From positions 1 to 13,723 of the forward strand of contig USJW01000124.1 in the NCBI GenBank assembly GCA_900555045.1: a stretch of DNA of 13,723 nucleotides, in the 5' to 3' direction. Made by a program: the position numbers and the translations under genes. The notes below the pieces were generated by a model. It ran no database searches. It was not told the origin of the DNA and saw nothing but the letters and a program-made list of their open reading frames with translations. This stretch comes from an uncultured Clostridium sp. (GTDB taxonomy: Bacteria; Bacillota; Clostridia; Lachnospirales; Lachnospiraceae). Numbering within the stretch: the first letter of the stretch is position 1; every line of letters begins with the position of its first letter. Shown here piece by piece: positions 6,373-13,232 of the stretch.

Positions 6373-7074
6373 ATGAGACAGAAAGTGAAAATGATGCCGG
6401 CTGTGATGACAGCGCTATCGGCGCTCTACTTTATGTATGTCATGTCGAGCGAGGATACAATCCTGTCAGCAGATGCAATCGGCGGAGACCCGGGCGGCAA
6501 GGTGCTTCCGATGACAATGGCGATATTTATGTTCCTCGGTTTCCTGTATATTACAATCAAAGAACGCCCGGATGAAAAGGAAGCGGATCCAGAGACAAAA
6601 AAGCTCTTTTTGGTGACATTGGCCCTGTCCGTGCTGTATGTACTTTTGATCCGGCACGTGGGCTTCATCATCCTCTCGTCGCTGCTGCTCTACAGCCTGG
6701 AGTATATCTTTACAACGATCGACGAGGTCAGGGACAAGAAGCAGGCCGTCCTTGGCGGGCTGGGGACCACCGGTGTGACGGTGGCCGGGTACCTGATTAT
6801 GCGCATGATCACCAAGACGCTTATGCACCTTGGGCGGTCTGGGGCGCTCCCGGGAATCTTTACCGCGCCGACGTTTGAGGCATGTATTTCCCTGGTGTTC
6901 GTGACATTATTCACCTTTGCCGTCAGTAAGATTGTGGGCAGAAAGCTGGAGGCGATCGGGATGAAGCGCGGCTTAAACGCGGGGATTCTCACGCTGGCCA
7001 CGGTGCTGTTCCTGTACGTTGTATTCAAACAGTTTTTCAGCGTGAATCTGGCTCCGGGCATACTGGATTTTTAG
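6373..7074 (+). CDS. tctB: Tripartite tricarboxylate transporter small membrane subunit TctB, enlarged
   Basis: A 233-aa membrane protein between tctC and tctA, identified as the small subunit by position and by features of the family. These are an N-terminal helix followed by GGDPGGKVLPMTMAIFMFLGFLYI, the paired helices around LVTLALSVLYVLLIRHVGFIILSSLLLYSLEYIF, and the C-terminal VNLAPGILDF ending. About six or seven hydrophobic segments can be counted. Usual TctB proteins are about 150-180 aa with four helices, so this one carries an insertion, roughly residues 115-195, including GLGTTGVTVAGYLIMRMI. The ATG at 6373 has GAAGGTGG just upstream. It assembles with TctA in the cytoplasmic membrane. 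Confidence 0.85.
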   Translation: MRQKVKMMPAVMTALSALYFMYVMSSEDTILSADAIGGDPGGKVLPMTMAIFMFLGFLYITIKERPDEKEADPETKKLFLVTLALSVLYVLLIRHVGFIILSSLLLYSLEYIFTTIDEVRDKKQAVLGGLGTTGVTVAGYLIMRMITKTLMHLGRSGALPGIFTAPTFEACISLVFVTLFTFAVSKIVGRKLEAIGMKRGLNAGILTLATVLFLYVVFKQFFSVNLAPGILDF

Positions 7075-7083
7075 GAGGGAACT

Positions 7084-8610
7084 ATGAGTGAATTTATGGC
7101 AGGCGTAGCGCTCGTCGCTCACGTTTCAACGTTCTTGTGGTGTGCTTTCGGAGCAGTGCTCGGTATCATTCTTGGCGCACTGCCGGGACTTACCGCTACA
7201 ATGGGGATTGCCCTGGTCATCCCGATTTCTTATCAGCTGGATACCGCAACGGGCATCGGACTGCTCTTAGCCGTCTACTGCGGCGCCGTCTGCGGCGCCT
7301 CGATCCCCGCCATCCTCCTCGGCATTCCGGGCAACCCCAATGCCATCGCGACGGCGGAGGACGGGCAGCTGATGACCAAAAAGGGCTTGGCCGGACAGGC
7401 GCTGGGGGCGGCCGTGATCGCCTCCATGATCGGAGGACTGGGATCCGAGGTCTTCCTGATCTTCTTCAGCCCCCTGGTGGCAAAAATGACGCTGGCCTTC
7501 GGACCGGCGGAGAAGTGCACGCTGGCTTTGGTGGGAATCGTGATCATCGCCGCGGTATCGGGCGATGACATTTTAAAGGGCCTCCTGATGGGCGCCCTGG
7601 GCTTTGTGTTCGCGTTTTTGGGACCGGACCCCATGTCGGGCGCGCTGAGAATTCCCTTCGTGTCCGTGCTGGGAAAGACGCCCTTCGCCAACGGCCTGGA
7701 CATGACGTCCACCCTGATTGGACTTTACGGCGTAAGCCAGGTGTTCTCGGAGCTTGAGAACTTCAGAAAACCGCAGAAGCAGGAGGTGTGCACGAACATC
7801 GGAAAGATTTTCCCACCATTTAAGAAGATCGCCTCCATGTGGAAGATCATTCTCTCCTCCCTGGGAATCGGCACCCTGATCGGAGCAATCCCCGGAACCG
7901 GAGCGTCCATCGCGGTGTTCATGAGCCGCAACGCCGCCTCCGGCATATGCAGCCGCAGCAAGGGCAAGTTGGACATGCCCGGAACCGGATGCCTGGAGGG
8001 CGTGTTCGCGCCTGAGGTGGCCAACAACGCGGTTACCGGCGGCGCCCTGATCCCGGCGCTGAGCCTGGGAATCCCCGGCGACTCCGCGACGGCCGTGCTG
8101 ATCGGCGCCCTGATGATCAACGGAATCACCCCGGGATTTGCACTGTTTTCACAGAATATGCCCCTGGTGTACTCCATCTTCATCACGCTGTTGATCTCCA
8201 ACATATTTATGGGTGTGTTCCAGCTGGCCGGCGTGCGGTTCTATCCTAAAATCCTGCTGATTTCACAGCGGGTGCTGATGCCGGTGGTTTTGATCCTGTC
8301 CTTCTTAGGGCCCTACGCTCTGGCGGGATCCTCCGTGTCGAAGGGTGTGTACTTCCTTGGCACGGCTCTGGCCATGGGTCTTTTGGGATATTTCATGAAA
8401 AAGAATAAGTACCCGATCGCACCGGTGGTGCTGGGACTTATCCTGGGCAAGATGTTTGAGGAACAGTTCAGAAGAGGCGTGAAGCTGGGCGGAGGAAACT
8501 TCTCCAGATTCTACACTTCCCCGATCTGCTGGTTCTTTATCATGCTGGTTGTCTTCATAGTTACATCCATAGTGCTTAAGAACAGAAAGAGTAAGAAGAA
8601 CAATGCTTAA
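7084..8610 (+). CDS. tctA: Tripartite tricarboxylate transporter large permease TctA
   Basis: A 508-aa permease with about twelve membrane helices, the normal size for TctA. It has the family's two repeated glycine-rich motifs, GIILGALPGLTATMGIALVIP (about 27-47) and GIGTLIGAIPGTGASIAVFMS in the second half. It also has the GIPGNPNAIATAEDGQLMTKKG loop and the second-half SLGIPGDSATAVLIGALMINGITPG. It transports the ligand delivered by TctC using an ion gradient. AGGAGGG lies directly upstream, nine bases after tctB. The downstream hydrolase gene starts eight bases before the tctA stop, so translation of the two is probably coupled. Confidence 0.96.
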   Translation: MSEFMAGVALVAHVSTFLWCAFGAVLGIILGALPGLTATMGIALVIPISYQLDTATGIGLLLAVYCGAVCGASIPAILLGIPGNPNAIATAEDGQLMTKKGLAGQALGAAVIASMIGGLGSEVFLIFFSPLVAKMTLAFGPAEKCTLALVGIVIIAAVSGDDILKGLLMGALGFVFAFLGPDPMSGALRIPFVSVLGKTPFANGLDMTSTLIGLYGVSQVFSELENFRKPQKQEVCTNIGKIFPPFKKIASMWKIILSSLGIGTLIGAIPGTGASIAVFMSRNAASGICSRSKGKLDMPGTGCLEGVFAPEVANNAVTGGALIPALSLGIPGDSATAVLIGALMINGITPGFALFSQNMPLVYSIFITLLISNIFMGVFQLAGVRFYPKILLISQRVLMPVVLILSFLGPYALAGSSVSKGVYFLGTALAMGLLGYFMKKNKYPIAPVVLGLILGKMFEEQFRRGVKLGGGNFSRFYTSPICWFFIMLVVFIVTSIVLKNRKSKKNNA

Positions 8611-9346
8611 ATTTATATTTTTGGGTGTGAACGGTTCCCTGCAGGACAACCACAGCGGCAACACGTCCCTTTTGATCACCGGAGAGAGAGGGTGCGCCGC
8701 CGTGGACCTGTCCTGCAATATCGCAGCCGTCGCGGAGGCGGACGTGGATGCAGTGATCCTGACGCATGAACACATTGACCATGTGTATGCGCTCCCGTCG
8801 CTCTTACACCACCTGTGGCTTGGCGGAAGGGTCAAAGCGCTTGACATCTACATTCCGGAGGGAATGGAGCCGCTGGTGAACGGGCTGATCGACCTGTTCG
8901 GAATCCGGACCAAGAGCAACATGTTTGAGATCCGGATCCACACGGAATCTGCGTTCGACATCGGCGCGCTGCATGTGACCGAGTTTCCCACCGACCACAC
9001 GGACACCTCCATCGGGATCGTGGTCGAGGACGGGGCGGAAAAGCTGGTCTACACGTGCGACACAAGGCCCTTTAAGGCCGCGCCCGCGTTCATGAACGGC
9101 GCGCAGGTCCTGATCCATGAGTCCTCAGGCCTGTCCCTCGACGAGGAGACGCTCATAAGGAAGGGGCACTCCAGCGGGGCCGACGCCGGAAGGATGGCGC
9201 GCGACTTAAACGTCAAGAGACTGTACCTGTGCCATCTCCCCAAGGGGGAAGCGGCGAAGGAGGAGATTCTGGGCGAGGCGAAGTCCGTGTTCCCGGAGAC
9301 CTATATCCCGGAGATCCTGAGGGAGCTGCCTGTGGGCGGGCTGTAA
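8603..9346 (+). CDS. MBL-fold metallo-hydrolase, RNase Z/PhnP-like
   Basis: A 247-aa metallo-beta-lactamase-fold enzyme. The two-metal site is complete: HEHIDH (H55, H57, D59, H60), H132 in FPTDHTDTS, D153 in CDTRP, and H211 in YLCHL. H189 (HSSG) occupies the position typical of ElaC/RNase Z and PhnP-like phosphodiesterases. It lacks an obvious exosite arm, so it is more likely a small-molecule phosphodiesterase, lactonase or esterase than a tRNA-processing enzyme; this is inference. It overlaps tctA by eight bases with only a weak AAGAAG in front, indicating coupled translation. Its product is cytosolic, so it probably acts on the imported compound. Confidence in the fold is high, in the substrate nil. 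Confidence 0.9.
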   Translation: MLKFIFLGVNGSLQDNHSGNTSLLITGERGCAAVDLSCNIAAVAEADVDAVILTHEHIDHVYALPSLLHHLWLGGRVKALDIYIPEGMEPLVNGLIDLFGIRTKSNMFEIRIHTESAFDIGALHVTEFPTDHTDTSIGIVVEDGAEKLVYTCDTRPFKAAPAFMNGAQVLIHESSGLSLDEETLIRKGHSSGADAGRMARDLNVKRLYLCHLPKGEAAKEEILGEAKSVFPETYIPEILRELPVGGL

Positions 9347-9366
9347 AATCACATATGAAAAAGGCG

Positions 9367-9395
9367 GAGCCGGACTTCTCTTGGAGGTCCGGCTC
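9367..9395 (+). terminator. Stem-loop after the MBL gene, possible terminator
   Basis: GAGCCGGACTTC (9367-9378) pairs with GAGGTCCGGCTC (9384-9395) through 12 base pairs, one of them G-U, with a five-base loop. The T-run downstream is poor (TTGGC), so it may be a weak terminator or a 3'-end stabiliser of the Tct block mRNA. Confidence 0.45.
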
Positions 9396-9445
9396 TTGGC
9401 ATCGGGGGAGAAGCGCGTGAAAGGGAAAATTAATGATTTAGGTAC

Positions 9446-9474
9446 TCTTTTTTTGAGAAGTTTTACGATATAAT
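9446..9474 (+). promoter_or_regulatory. Probable promoter of the orphan lipoprotein
   Basis: A perfect TATAAT at 9469-9474 lies 24 bases before the ATG at 9498. The -35 position (9446-9451, TCTTTT) is poor, although the region is T-rich. The in-frame TTG at 9474 overlaps this -10 and is therefore not a credible start. Confidence 0.5.
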
Positions 9475-9497
9475 TGTGGGAGACGGGAGGTACACGA

Positions 9498-10112
9498 ATG
9501 AGACGATATTGGAGTATAGTTTTAGCCCTATTTCTGGCCGCATCGGCACTTTCCGGCTGCACGGCCGCGCCGAAGGCTGAGAAACAGCCGGGCATGTACA
9601 TCGAGGCGGCGCAGCTGAGCCAGGAGGAGAAAAAATTGGCGGATCTCTTGGGGGTCAATACCGGGCAGGAAATCTTTGATTTTTCCCTGGATGATTCGGT
9701 TAGGAGCATGCGGATCAGCGCCTATGAGCTGATTGACGGAAAATGGACCATGACGGATGGCAGCGGGATGCAGTTTGAGGACACCAAGGGCCGCATTGCC
9801 CTTGAGTTTGACAAGATCGCGGAGGGCCTTCGGGTTGCGGTCCAGGAGGAGAATTCCGGCGGCGCATCCGCCTACCGGACGGAGCCGGATACAGAGTTTT
9901 CCGGCATGAGCTGCGCGACCTCCACGCTGTCCGACCGGACGGAGGTTGTATACGAGGAGGAGATTCCGCTGGTCGTGCAGATCCTGACGACGAAAAACGA
10001 GATCACCTCGTACGATGTGGAATACTTCGGGCATCCGGAGGAATATGAAAAGTTCGGCTACGAGCACGTGTACGCGATTACCGTGCGGTTCAGCCAAAGC
10101 CCGGTCTCATAG
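9498..10112 (+). CDS. Putative lipoprotein of unknown function
   Basis: A 204-aa exported lipoprotein. It has a clear signal (MRRYW, hydrophobic core LALFLAASA, lipobox LSGC with Cys21). The mature domain is rich in beta-strand-like and acidic stretches (LSQEEKKLADLLGVNTGQEIFDFSLDD, then ELIDGKWTMTDG). It reads like a small secreted beta-sandwich, but I recognise no named family. The ATG at 9498 has CGGGAGG seven bases upstream. It has its own promoter and terminator and is thus monocistronic, lying between the Tct block and the drug-efflux unit without an obvious tie to either. Confidence 0.85.
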   Translation: MRRYWSIVLALFLAASALSGCTAAPKAEKQPGMYIEAAQLSQEEKKLADLLGVNTGQEIFDFSLDDSVRSMRISAYELIDGKWTMTDGSGMQFEDTKGRIALEFDKIAEGLRVAVQEENSGGASAYRTEPDTEFSGMSCATSTLSDRTEVVYEEEIPLVVQILTTKNEITSYDVEYFGHPEEYEKFGYEHVYAITVRFSQSPVS

Positions 10113-10127
10113 ACCGGCAGCATGCAT

Positions 10128-10171
10128 GCGGCGTTTGCTGATTCCCGAGGGGGAGGCAAACGCCGCTTTTT
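10128..10171 (+). terminator. Strong rho-independent terminator
   Basis: GCGGCGTTTGC (10128-10138) pairs perfectly with GCAAACGCCGC (10156-10166) and is followed by TTTTT (10167-10171). A smaller hairpin, CCGGTCT/AGACCGG (10101-10117), spans the stop codon just upstream. Together they end the lipoprotein transcript. Confidence 0.88.
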
Positions 10172-10222
10172 GTGTGGAGTTTGAGGCGGGAGTTTACAAA
10201 AGAGAGCAGAAAAAGCGAGGAA

Positions 10223-10228
10223 TATAAT
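10223..10228 (+). promoter_or_regulatory. Possible -10 box of the regulator/exporter unit
   Basis: A perfect TATAAT at 10223-10228 lies about 40 bases before the AraC-type gene, but no good -35 is at the right distance (TTTACA at 10193-10198 is 24 bases away). A long spacer or a weak -35 would suit a promoter that needs activation; this is suggestive only. Confidence 0.3.
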
Positions 10229-10266
10229 TGCCGGTTGCGGTAGGATGAATGCAGGGAGGAAAGACA

Positions 10267-11154
10267 ATGAGATGGTTGGAAAATTTAAGCGCAGCCGTTG
10301 CGTATATAGAGGAGCATTTGGACCAGGAGATATCCGTGGACGAGGCGGCCCGGATTGCGTGCTGCTCCACCTACTATTTTCAGCGAATGTTTACCTACGT
10401 CGCGGGCATCCCGCTTGGGGAGTATATCCGCCGCCGCAGAATGACGCAGGCAGCCTTTGAGCTGCAGAGGACCGGCTGGAAGGTGTTGGATATCGCGTTA
10501 AAGTACGGCTACACGTCCCCCACCGCGTTCAACCGGGCATTTCAGAGTGTCCACGGCATAACGCCCACTGCGGCGAAAAACGCGGGGAGCGTGCTGAGCG
10601 CATACCCTCCAATCAAGTTTTCTGTCAAGGTCACAGGAGGTGAGGTCATGTCATACCACATCACAGAAAAGCCTGCCATGCGCATCGCCGGCATTCGCAT
10701 GCCGATTACGGCCGATATGGAGGAGAGTCAAAAAATAATTCCTAAATTTTGGGAAACCACGATGGGACTTGGGGTGTTTGACCAGATTGTGAAGCTCTCC
10801 GACCAGGAACCGAAGGGAATTTTGGGCGCCAGCGTGTATCGGAACCCGGATGAGATTTTTTACTACATCGCCGTGGCTACCACAAAGGACGTTCCGGAGG
10901 GGATGTACGCGTTTGAGATACCCGCGTCCACCTGGGTGGTCTTTGAGAACGACGGACATTTTAAGGAGAATGTCCAGCGCGTTTTCAGGCGGTTTTACAC
11001 CGAGTGGCTCCCGTTCTCCGGCTACGAGTACGCGGGGCTGCCGGACCTGGAGGTATACCCGGTGATTCCGGGAAGGCCTGTGAACGGGCACTCGGAGGTG
11101 TGGATTGCGGTCAAAAAAGAGAGGGGGAGTTTGGATGTATGCGGTCCAAGTTGA
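10267..11154 (+). CDS. AraC-family regulator with GyrI-like effector-binding domain
   Basis: A 295-aa regulator. Residues 1-105 form the two helix-turn-helix DNA-binding domain (ISVDEAARIACCSTYYFQRMF, then VLDIALKYGYTSPTAFNRAFQSVHGITP). Residues about 128-285 form a GyrI-like/AraC_E_bind domain of the kind that binds hydrophobic cationic drugs (SYHITEKPAMRIAGIRMPI..., ...EYAGLPDLEVYP...SEVWIAVKK). This order (DNA-binding domain first) is that of Rob-type regulators. The ATG at 10267 has GGAGG seven bases upstream; an in-frame ATG at 10249 lacks one. Its 3' end overlaps the ABC ATPase gene by 20 bases, so it probably senses a drug and controls this exporter. A perfect AGGAGGT and ATG occur inside the gene at 10635-10650, in frame, right at the domain boundary. 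Confidence 0.93.
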   Translation: MRWLENLSAAVAYIEEHLDQEISVDEAARIACCSTYYFQRMFTYVAGIPLGEYIRRRRMTQAAFELQRTGWKVLDIALKYGYTSPTAFNRAFQSVHGITPTAAKNAGSVLSAYPPIKFSVKVTGGEVMSYHITEKPAMRIAGIRMPITADMEESQKIIPKFWETTMGLGVFDQIVKLSDQEPKGILGASVYRNPDEIFYYIAVATTKDVPEGMYAFEIPASTWVVFENDGHFKENVQRVFRRFYTEWLPFSGYEYAGLPDLEVYPVIPGRPVNGHSEVWIAVKKERGSLDVCGPS

Positions 11155-12085
11155 AAATCTGGTAAAGCAGTACAAAAACGGCGTGCAGGCGCTGTCCGGC
11201 CTGACATTATCCGTCAGGCAGGGAGAACTGTTCTCGCTCCTGGGGCAGAACGGCGCGGGAAAATCCACGCTGATCCGGATACTGACCACGTATCTGAAGC
11301 CGACCTCCGGCTCGGTCACCATGTTCGGGAAGGACATCTGCCGGGAAGCGGCGGCGGTCCGCAGGGAGGTCGCCTGCGTGTCCCAGCAGACCTCCATCGA
11401 CACGTATCTGTCGCTGGAGGAAAACATGCTTTTTCAGAGCCGGCTCTACAGGATCCCAAGGTCAGCCGCGCGCGACCGGATGGAGACGCTGATCGACGCC
11501 TTCGGGCTTGCTGAGTACAGAAGCTATCCGGTGTCCTCCTACTCCGGCGGCATAAAGCGGCGGCTCGATATTGCGCTAAACCTGATGTCCAATCCGAAAT
11601 TACTGTTTTTGGACGAGCCCACCGTGGGCATGGACCTTCAGTCGAGGCGGCTCATGTGGGAGATGATCCGCAAAATCCGGAGTGAGTTCGGGACGACGGT
11701 ATTCCTTACCACGCATTACCTGGAGGAGGCGGACCAGCTGAGCGACAATATCTGTATTATGAGGGACGGGAGAGAGGTGGTGCAGGGGACGCCCTATGAA
11801 TTGCGCGCCTACACCAGGCAGAACATGGTGCGGATCCACGTTCACAGTGCCGGTGCGGCCGGGGAGTATTTGCCGCGGTTAAAAGCGTGCTTCCCGGACC
11901 GGAAGGTCAGCGCAAAAGGCGCGCAGATTGCCGTGCACACCCAGGAAGACCAGAGCGACATGGCGCGGGCGGCCCGCTTCCTGCTGCGGGAGGAAATTCC
12001 CTTTTCAGGGATTGAGGTCGCGCAGCCGACGCTGGAGGATGTGTTTCTGCGCTTCACCACAGACGGAGAGGAGGGGATTAAATGA
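11135..12085 (+). CDS. ABC transporter ATP-binding protein, DrrA type
   Basis: A 316-aa ATPase of the drug-export ABC-2 class. Walker A GQNGAGKST (37-45), Q-loop at SQQ (84-85), signature YSGGIKRR (136-143), Walker B LLFLDEPT (156-163, catalytic E161) and switch His194 (TTH) are all intact. The C-terminal extension ending PTLEDVFLRFTTDGEE is characteristic of DrrA/NodI-like ATPases. The ATG at 11135 is preceded by a GAGGGGGAG run and lies inside the end of the regulator gene, giving a 20-base overlap. It powers the permease encoded immediately downstream, with which it overlaps by four bases (ATGA). Confidence 0.96.
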   Translation: MYAVQVENLVKQYKNGVQALSGLTLSVRQGELFSLLGQNGAGKSTLIRILTTYLKPTSGSVTMFGKDICREAAAVRREVACVSQQTSIDTYLSLEENMLFQSRLYRIPRSAARDRMETLIDAFGLAEYRSYPVSSYSGGIKRRLDIALNLMSNPKLLFLDEPTVGMDLQSRRLMWEMIRKIRSEFGTTVFLTTHYLEEADQLSDNICIMRDGREVVQGTPYELRAYTRQNMVRIHVHSAGAAGEYLPRLKACFPDRKVSAKGAQIAVHTQEDQSDMARAARFLLREEIPFSGIEVAQPTLEDVFLRFTTDGEEGIK

Positions 12086-12837
12086 ATGTGCTTGCGATTC
12101 TGCAGCGGAATATGAAGTGGCGTTTTCACAACGCGTTCACCATCGTGATCACCATCCTGCAGCCGCTTCTGTGGCTGGTTCTCTACAGCGCGGTTGCCGG
12201 GCAGACCATGAAAACGACAGGGATATCCAATTATACAGCGTACATTTTGCCGGGACTTTTCGTGCTGGTCAGCTTTTCGGCCTGCAGCAGCAGCGGGATC
12301 ATGAACTACATGATGAAGGCGGACGGCAGCTTTTACCGCATTCTGATCGCCCCGGTAAGCCGAGGCGCCGTCATCCTCGGGCAGATCCTGGAGGCCGTCA
12401 TCTGCACCTTCATCGAGGTGGGCGTCATGGGCGCGGTCAGCCTTCTGTTCGCCGTCAGGCCCGCGGTGAGCCTTTGGTCTGCGCTTGCAATCTCCGTACT
12501 CCTGTTTTTGACGGCCTTTTTCATGGCGGGGCTCGCCTACGGGACCAGCCTCATTTTGCCAAACGAGGCGGTGTACGAGACCGTGATGAACGCGATCGTC
12601 CTGCCGGTCTTTTTCCTGAGCAACGCGCTGTTCCCGGTGGACGAGGTGAGGGGGATTTTGGGACTTTTGATCCGGTTAAACCCGTTTACATACGTGATCG
12701 GAGCCATCCGCTCGCTGATGTTGTGCGGAAGGATGGAGTGGGGAGAGTGGATCCTTGTGGTTGCGGTGTTTCTTGGGATGGGATGCGTTAGCTTTGGATG
12801 GGCCTGGAGGGGGATGAGGAGGGAGATGGGAGGGTGA
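12082..12837 (+). CDS. ABC-2 type permease, DrrB type
   Basis: A 251-aa membrane protein with six predicted helices, the usual topology of ABC-2 drug-export permeases. Typical features are the N-terminal amphipathic stretch followed by FTIVITILQPLLWLVLYSAV, the ILPGLFVLVSFSACSSSGI helix, the cytoplasmic LIAPVSRGAVILGQILE segment, and the conserved FFLSNALFPVDEVRGILGLLIRLNPFTYVIGAIR block near the C-terminus. Its start overlaps the ATPase stop as ATGA, with GGAGGGG upstream. With the ATPase it forms a homodimeric exporter, probably for an amphipathic drug or lipid-like compound, likely controlled by the AraC/GyrI-like protein encoded first in the unit. Confidence 0.93.
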   Translation: MNVLAILQRNMKWRFHNAFTIVITILQPLLWLVLYSAVAGQTMKTTGISNYTAYILPGLFVLVSFSACSSSGIMNYMMKADGSFYRILIAPVSRGAVILGQILEAVICTFIEVGVMGAVSLLFAVRPAVSLWSALAISVLLFLTAFFMAGLAYGTSLILPNEAVYETVMNAIVLPVFFLSNALFPVDEVRGILGLLIRLNPFTYVIGAIRSLMLCGRMEWGEWILVVAVFLGMGCVSFGWAWRGMRREMGG

Positions 12838-12938
12838 GAGGGATAGAGGGGATTGAAACGAGAAGTTTTCAAGACCTGATGGCTTTTGGAATACTGCTCA
12901 TCGCATTGCTTACCTTTATCTTCGATAATCGTAAGTAA
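12834..12938 (+). CDS. Probable holin-like type I toxin peptide
   Basis: A short frame encodes a single hydrophobic helix with a charged tail, SFQDLMAFGILLIALLTFIFDNRK. It matches the pattern of the putative holin-like (Hol-Tox, TxpA-like) toxins of Firmicutes, which act on the membrane. The start is uncertain. The only standard in-frame upstream start is the GTG at 12834, overlapping the permease stop by four bases (34 aa); the internal ATG at 12879 leaves just 19 aa. In another frame, TTG at 12853 gives LKREVFKT directly before the helix, which looks more family-like, so a one-base deletion around 12875 may have damaged the gene. A leftward antisense RNA is encoded just downstream, as in type I toxin-antitoxin pairs. 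Confidence 0.55.
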   Translation: MRGIEGIETRSFQDLMAFGILLIALLTFIFDNRK

Positions 12939-12939
12939 C

Positions 12940-12978
12940 GTTTTTCTTTAAAAGTCCCAGAAATGGGCATAGAAAAAC
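12940..12978 (+). other. Inverted repeat after the toxin frame
   Basis: GTTTTTCT (12940-12947) and AGAAAAAC (12971-12978) are perfect inverted repeats, with CCCA/TGGG (12956-12966) inside. It could fold in the toxin mRNA just after its stop codon and may slow decay or hide part of the message. Confidence 0.45.
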
Positions 12979-13064
12979 CACCCTTGTACACTTGGCAGTA
13001 GAGAGGGTGGAGTTTCTACCATAACGATCAGGCCAACCTCTTGTGGGCGATTGTTCCTTTTATG
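12971..13064 (-). ncRNA. Candidate antisense RNA antitoxin
   Basis: A leftward transcript of about 90 bases is predicted. It would start near 13064 from the promoter at 13098-13070 and end after the stem CCACCCT/AGGGTGG (13010-13004 with 12984-12978), which on this strand is followed by TTTTTCT. Its 5' part can fold: AACAATC (from 13056) pairs with GATCGTT, with one mismatch. It converges on the toxin frame and would be complementary to the toxin mRNA's 3' region if that message runs past 13010. Arrangement and hairpin match known Firmicutes type I antitoxins. Confidence 0.5.
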
Positions 13065-13069
13065 TCTAT

Positions 13070-13098
13070 AATATAGCATGGTTGCAAATCGAAATCAA
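13070..13098 (-). promoter_or_regulatory. Antisense RNA promoter
   Basis: On the minus strand TTGATT (13098-13093), a 17-base spacer and TATATT (13075-13070) preceded by TGC form a good extended -10 promoter directed at the toxin gene. Confidence 0.6.
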
Positions 13099-13122
13099 GA
13101 GGGGTGTACAAACGAATATATA

Positions 13123-13232
13123 ATGATTAAAGTTTATACTGCCTCTTCCGGCGCAGCTTTCTTGCCGATAGGGCGCTGGAAACCATATCCTCATCCTAGC
13201 CAAGCTTTATATCAGTTTTTTACCTGTAAATA
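13123..13232 (+). pseudogene. Possible Spx/ArsC-family N-terminal scrap
   Basis: From the ATG at 13123 the translation begins MIKVYTASS, which matches the first strand of Spx/ArsC-like thioredoxin-fold proteins. The expected Cys-x-x-Cys that should follow is lost (GAAF), and the rest resembles nothing in the family. A one-base change of frame at about 13149 restores Cys-rich sequence (CAACC). No ribosome binding site is close to the start. The homology rests on nine residues, so it may be chance. Confidence 0.22.

Noticed and set aside
8603..9346. Assigning the MBL protein as RNase Z (tRNA 3' processing)
   Set aside because: The metal site fits, but the characteristic exosite is not seen and the gene is coupled to a transporter, so a small-molecule role is more likely.
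9206..9709. 167-aa minus-strand open frame
   Set aside because: It spans the end of the MBL gene, a hairpin, a promoter and the start of the lipoprotein gene on the other strand.
11928..12791. 287-aa plus-strand open frame across the ABC genes
   Set aside because: It overlaps the clear ATPase and permease in another frame and has the Arg/Gly/His-rich composition of a frame shadow.
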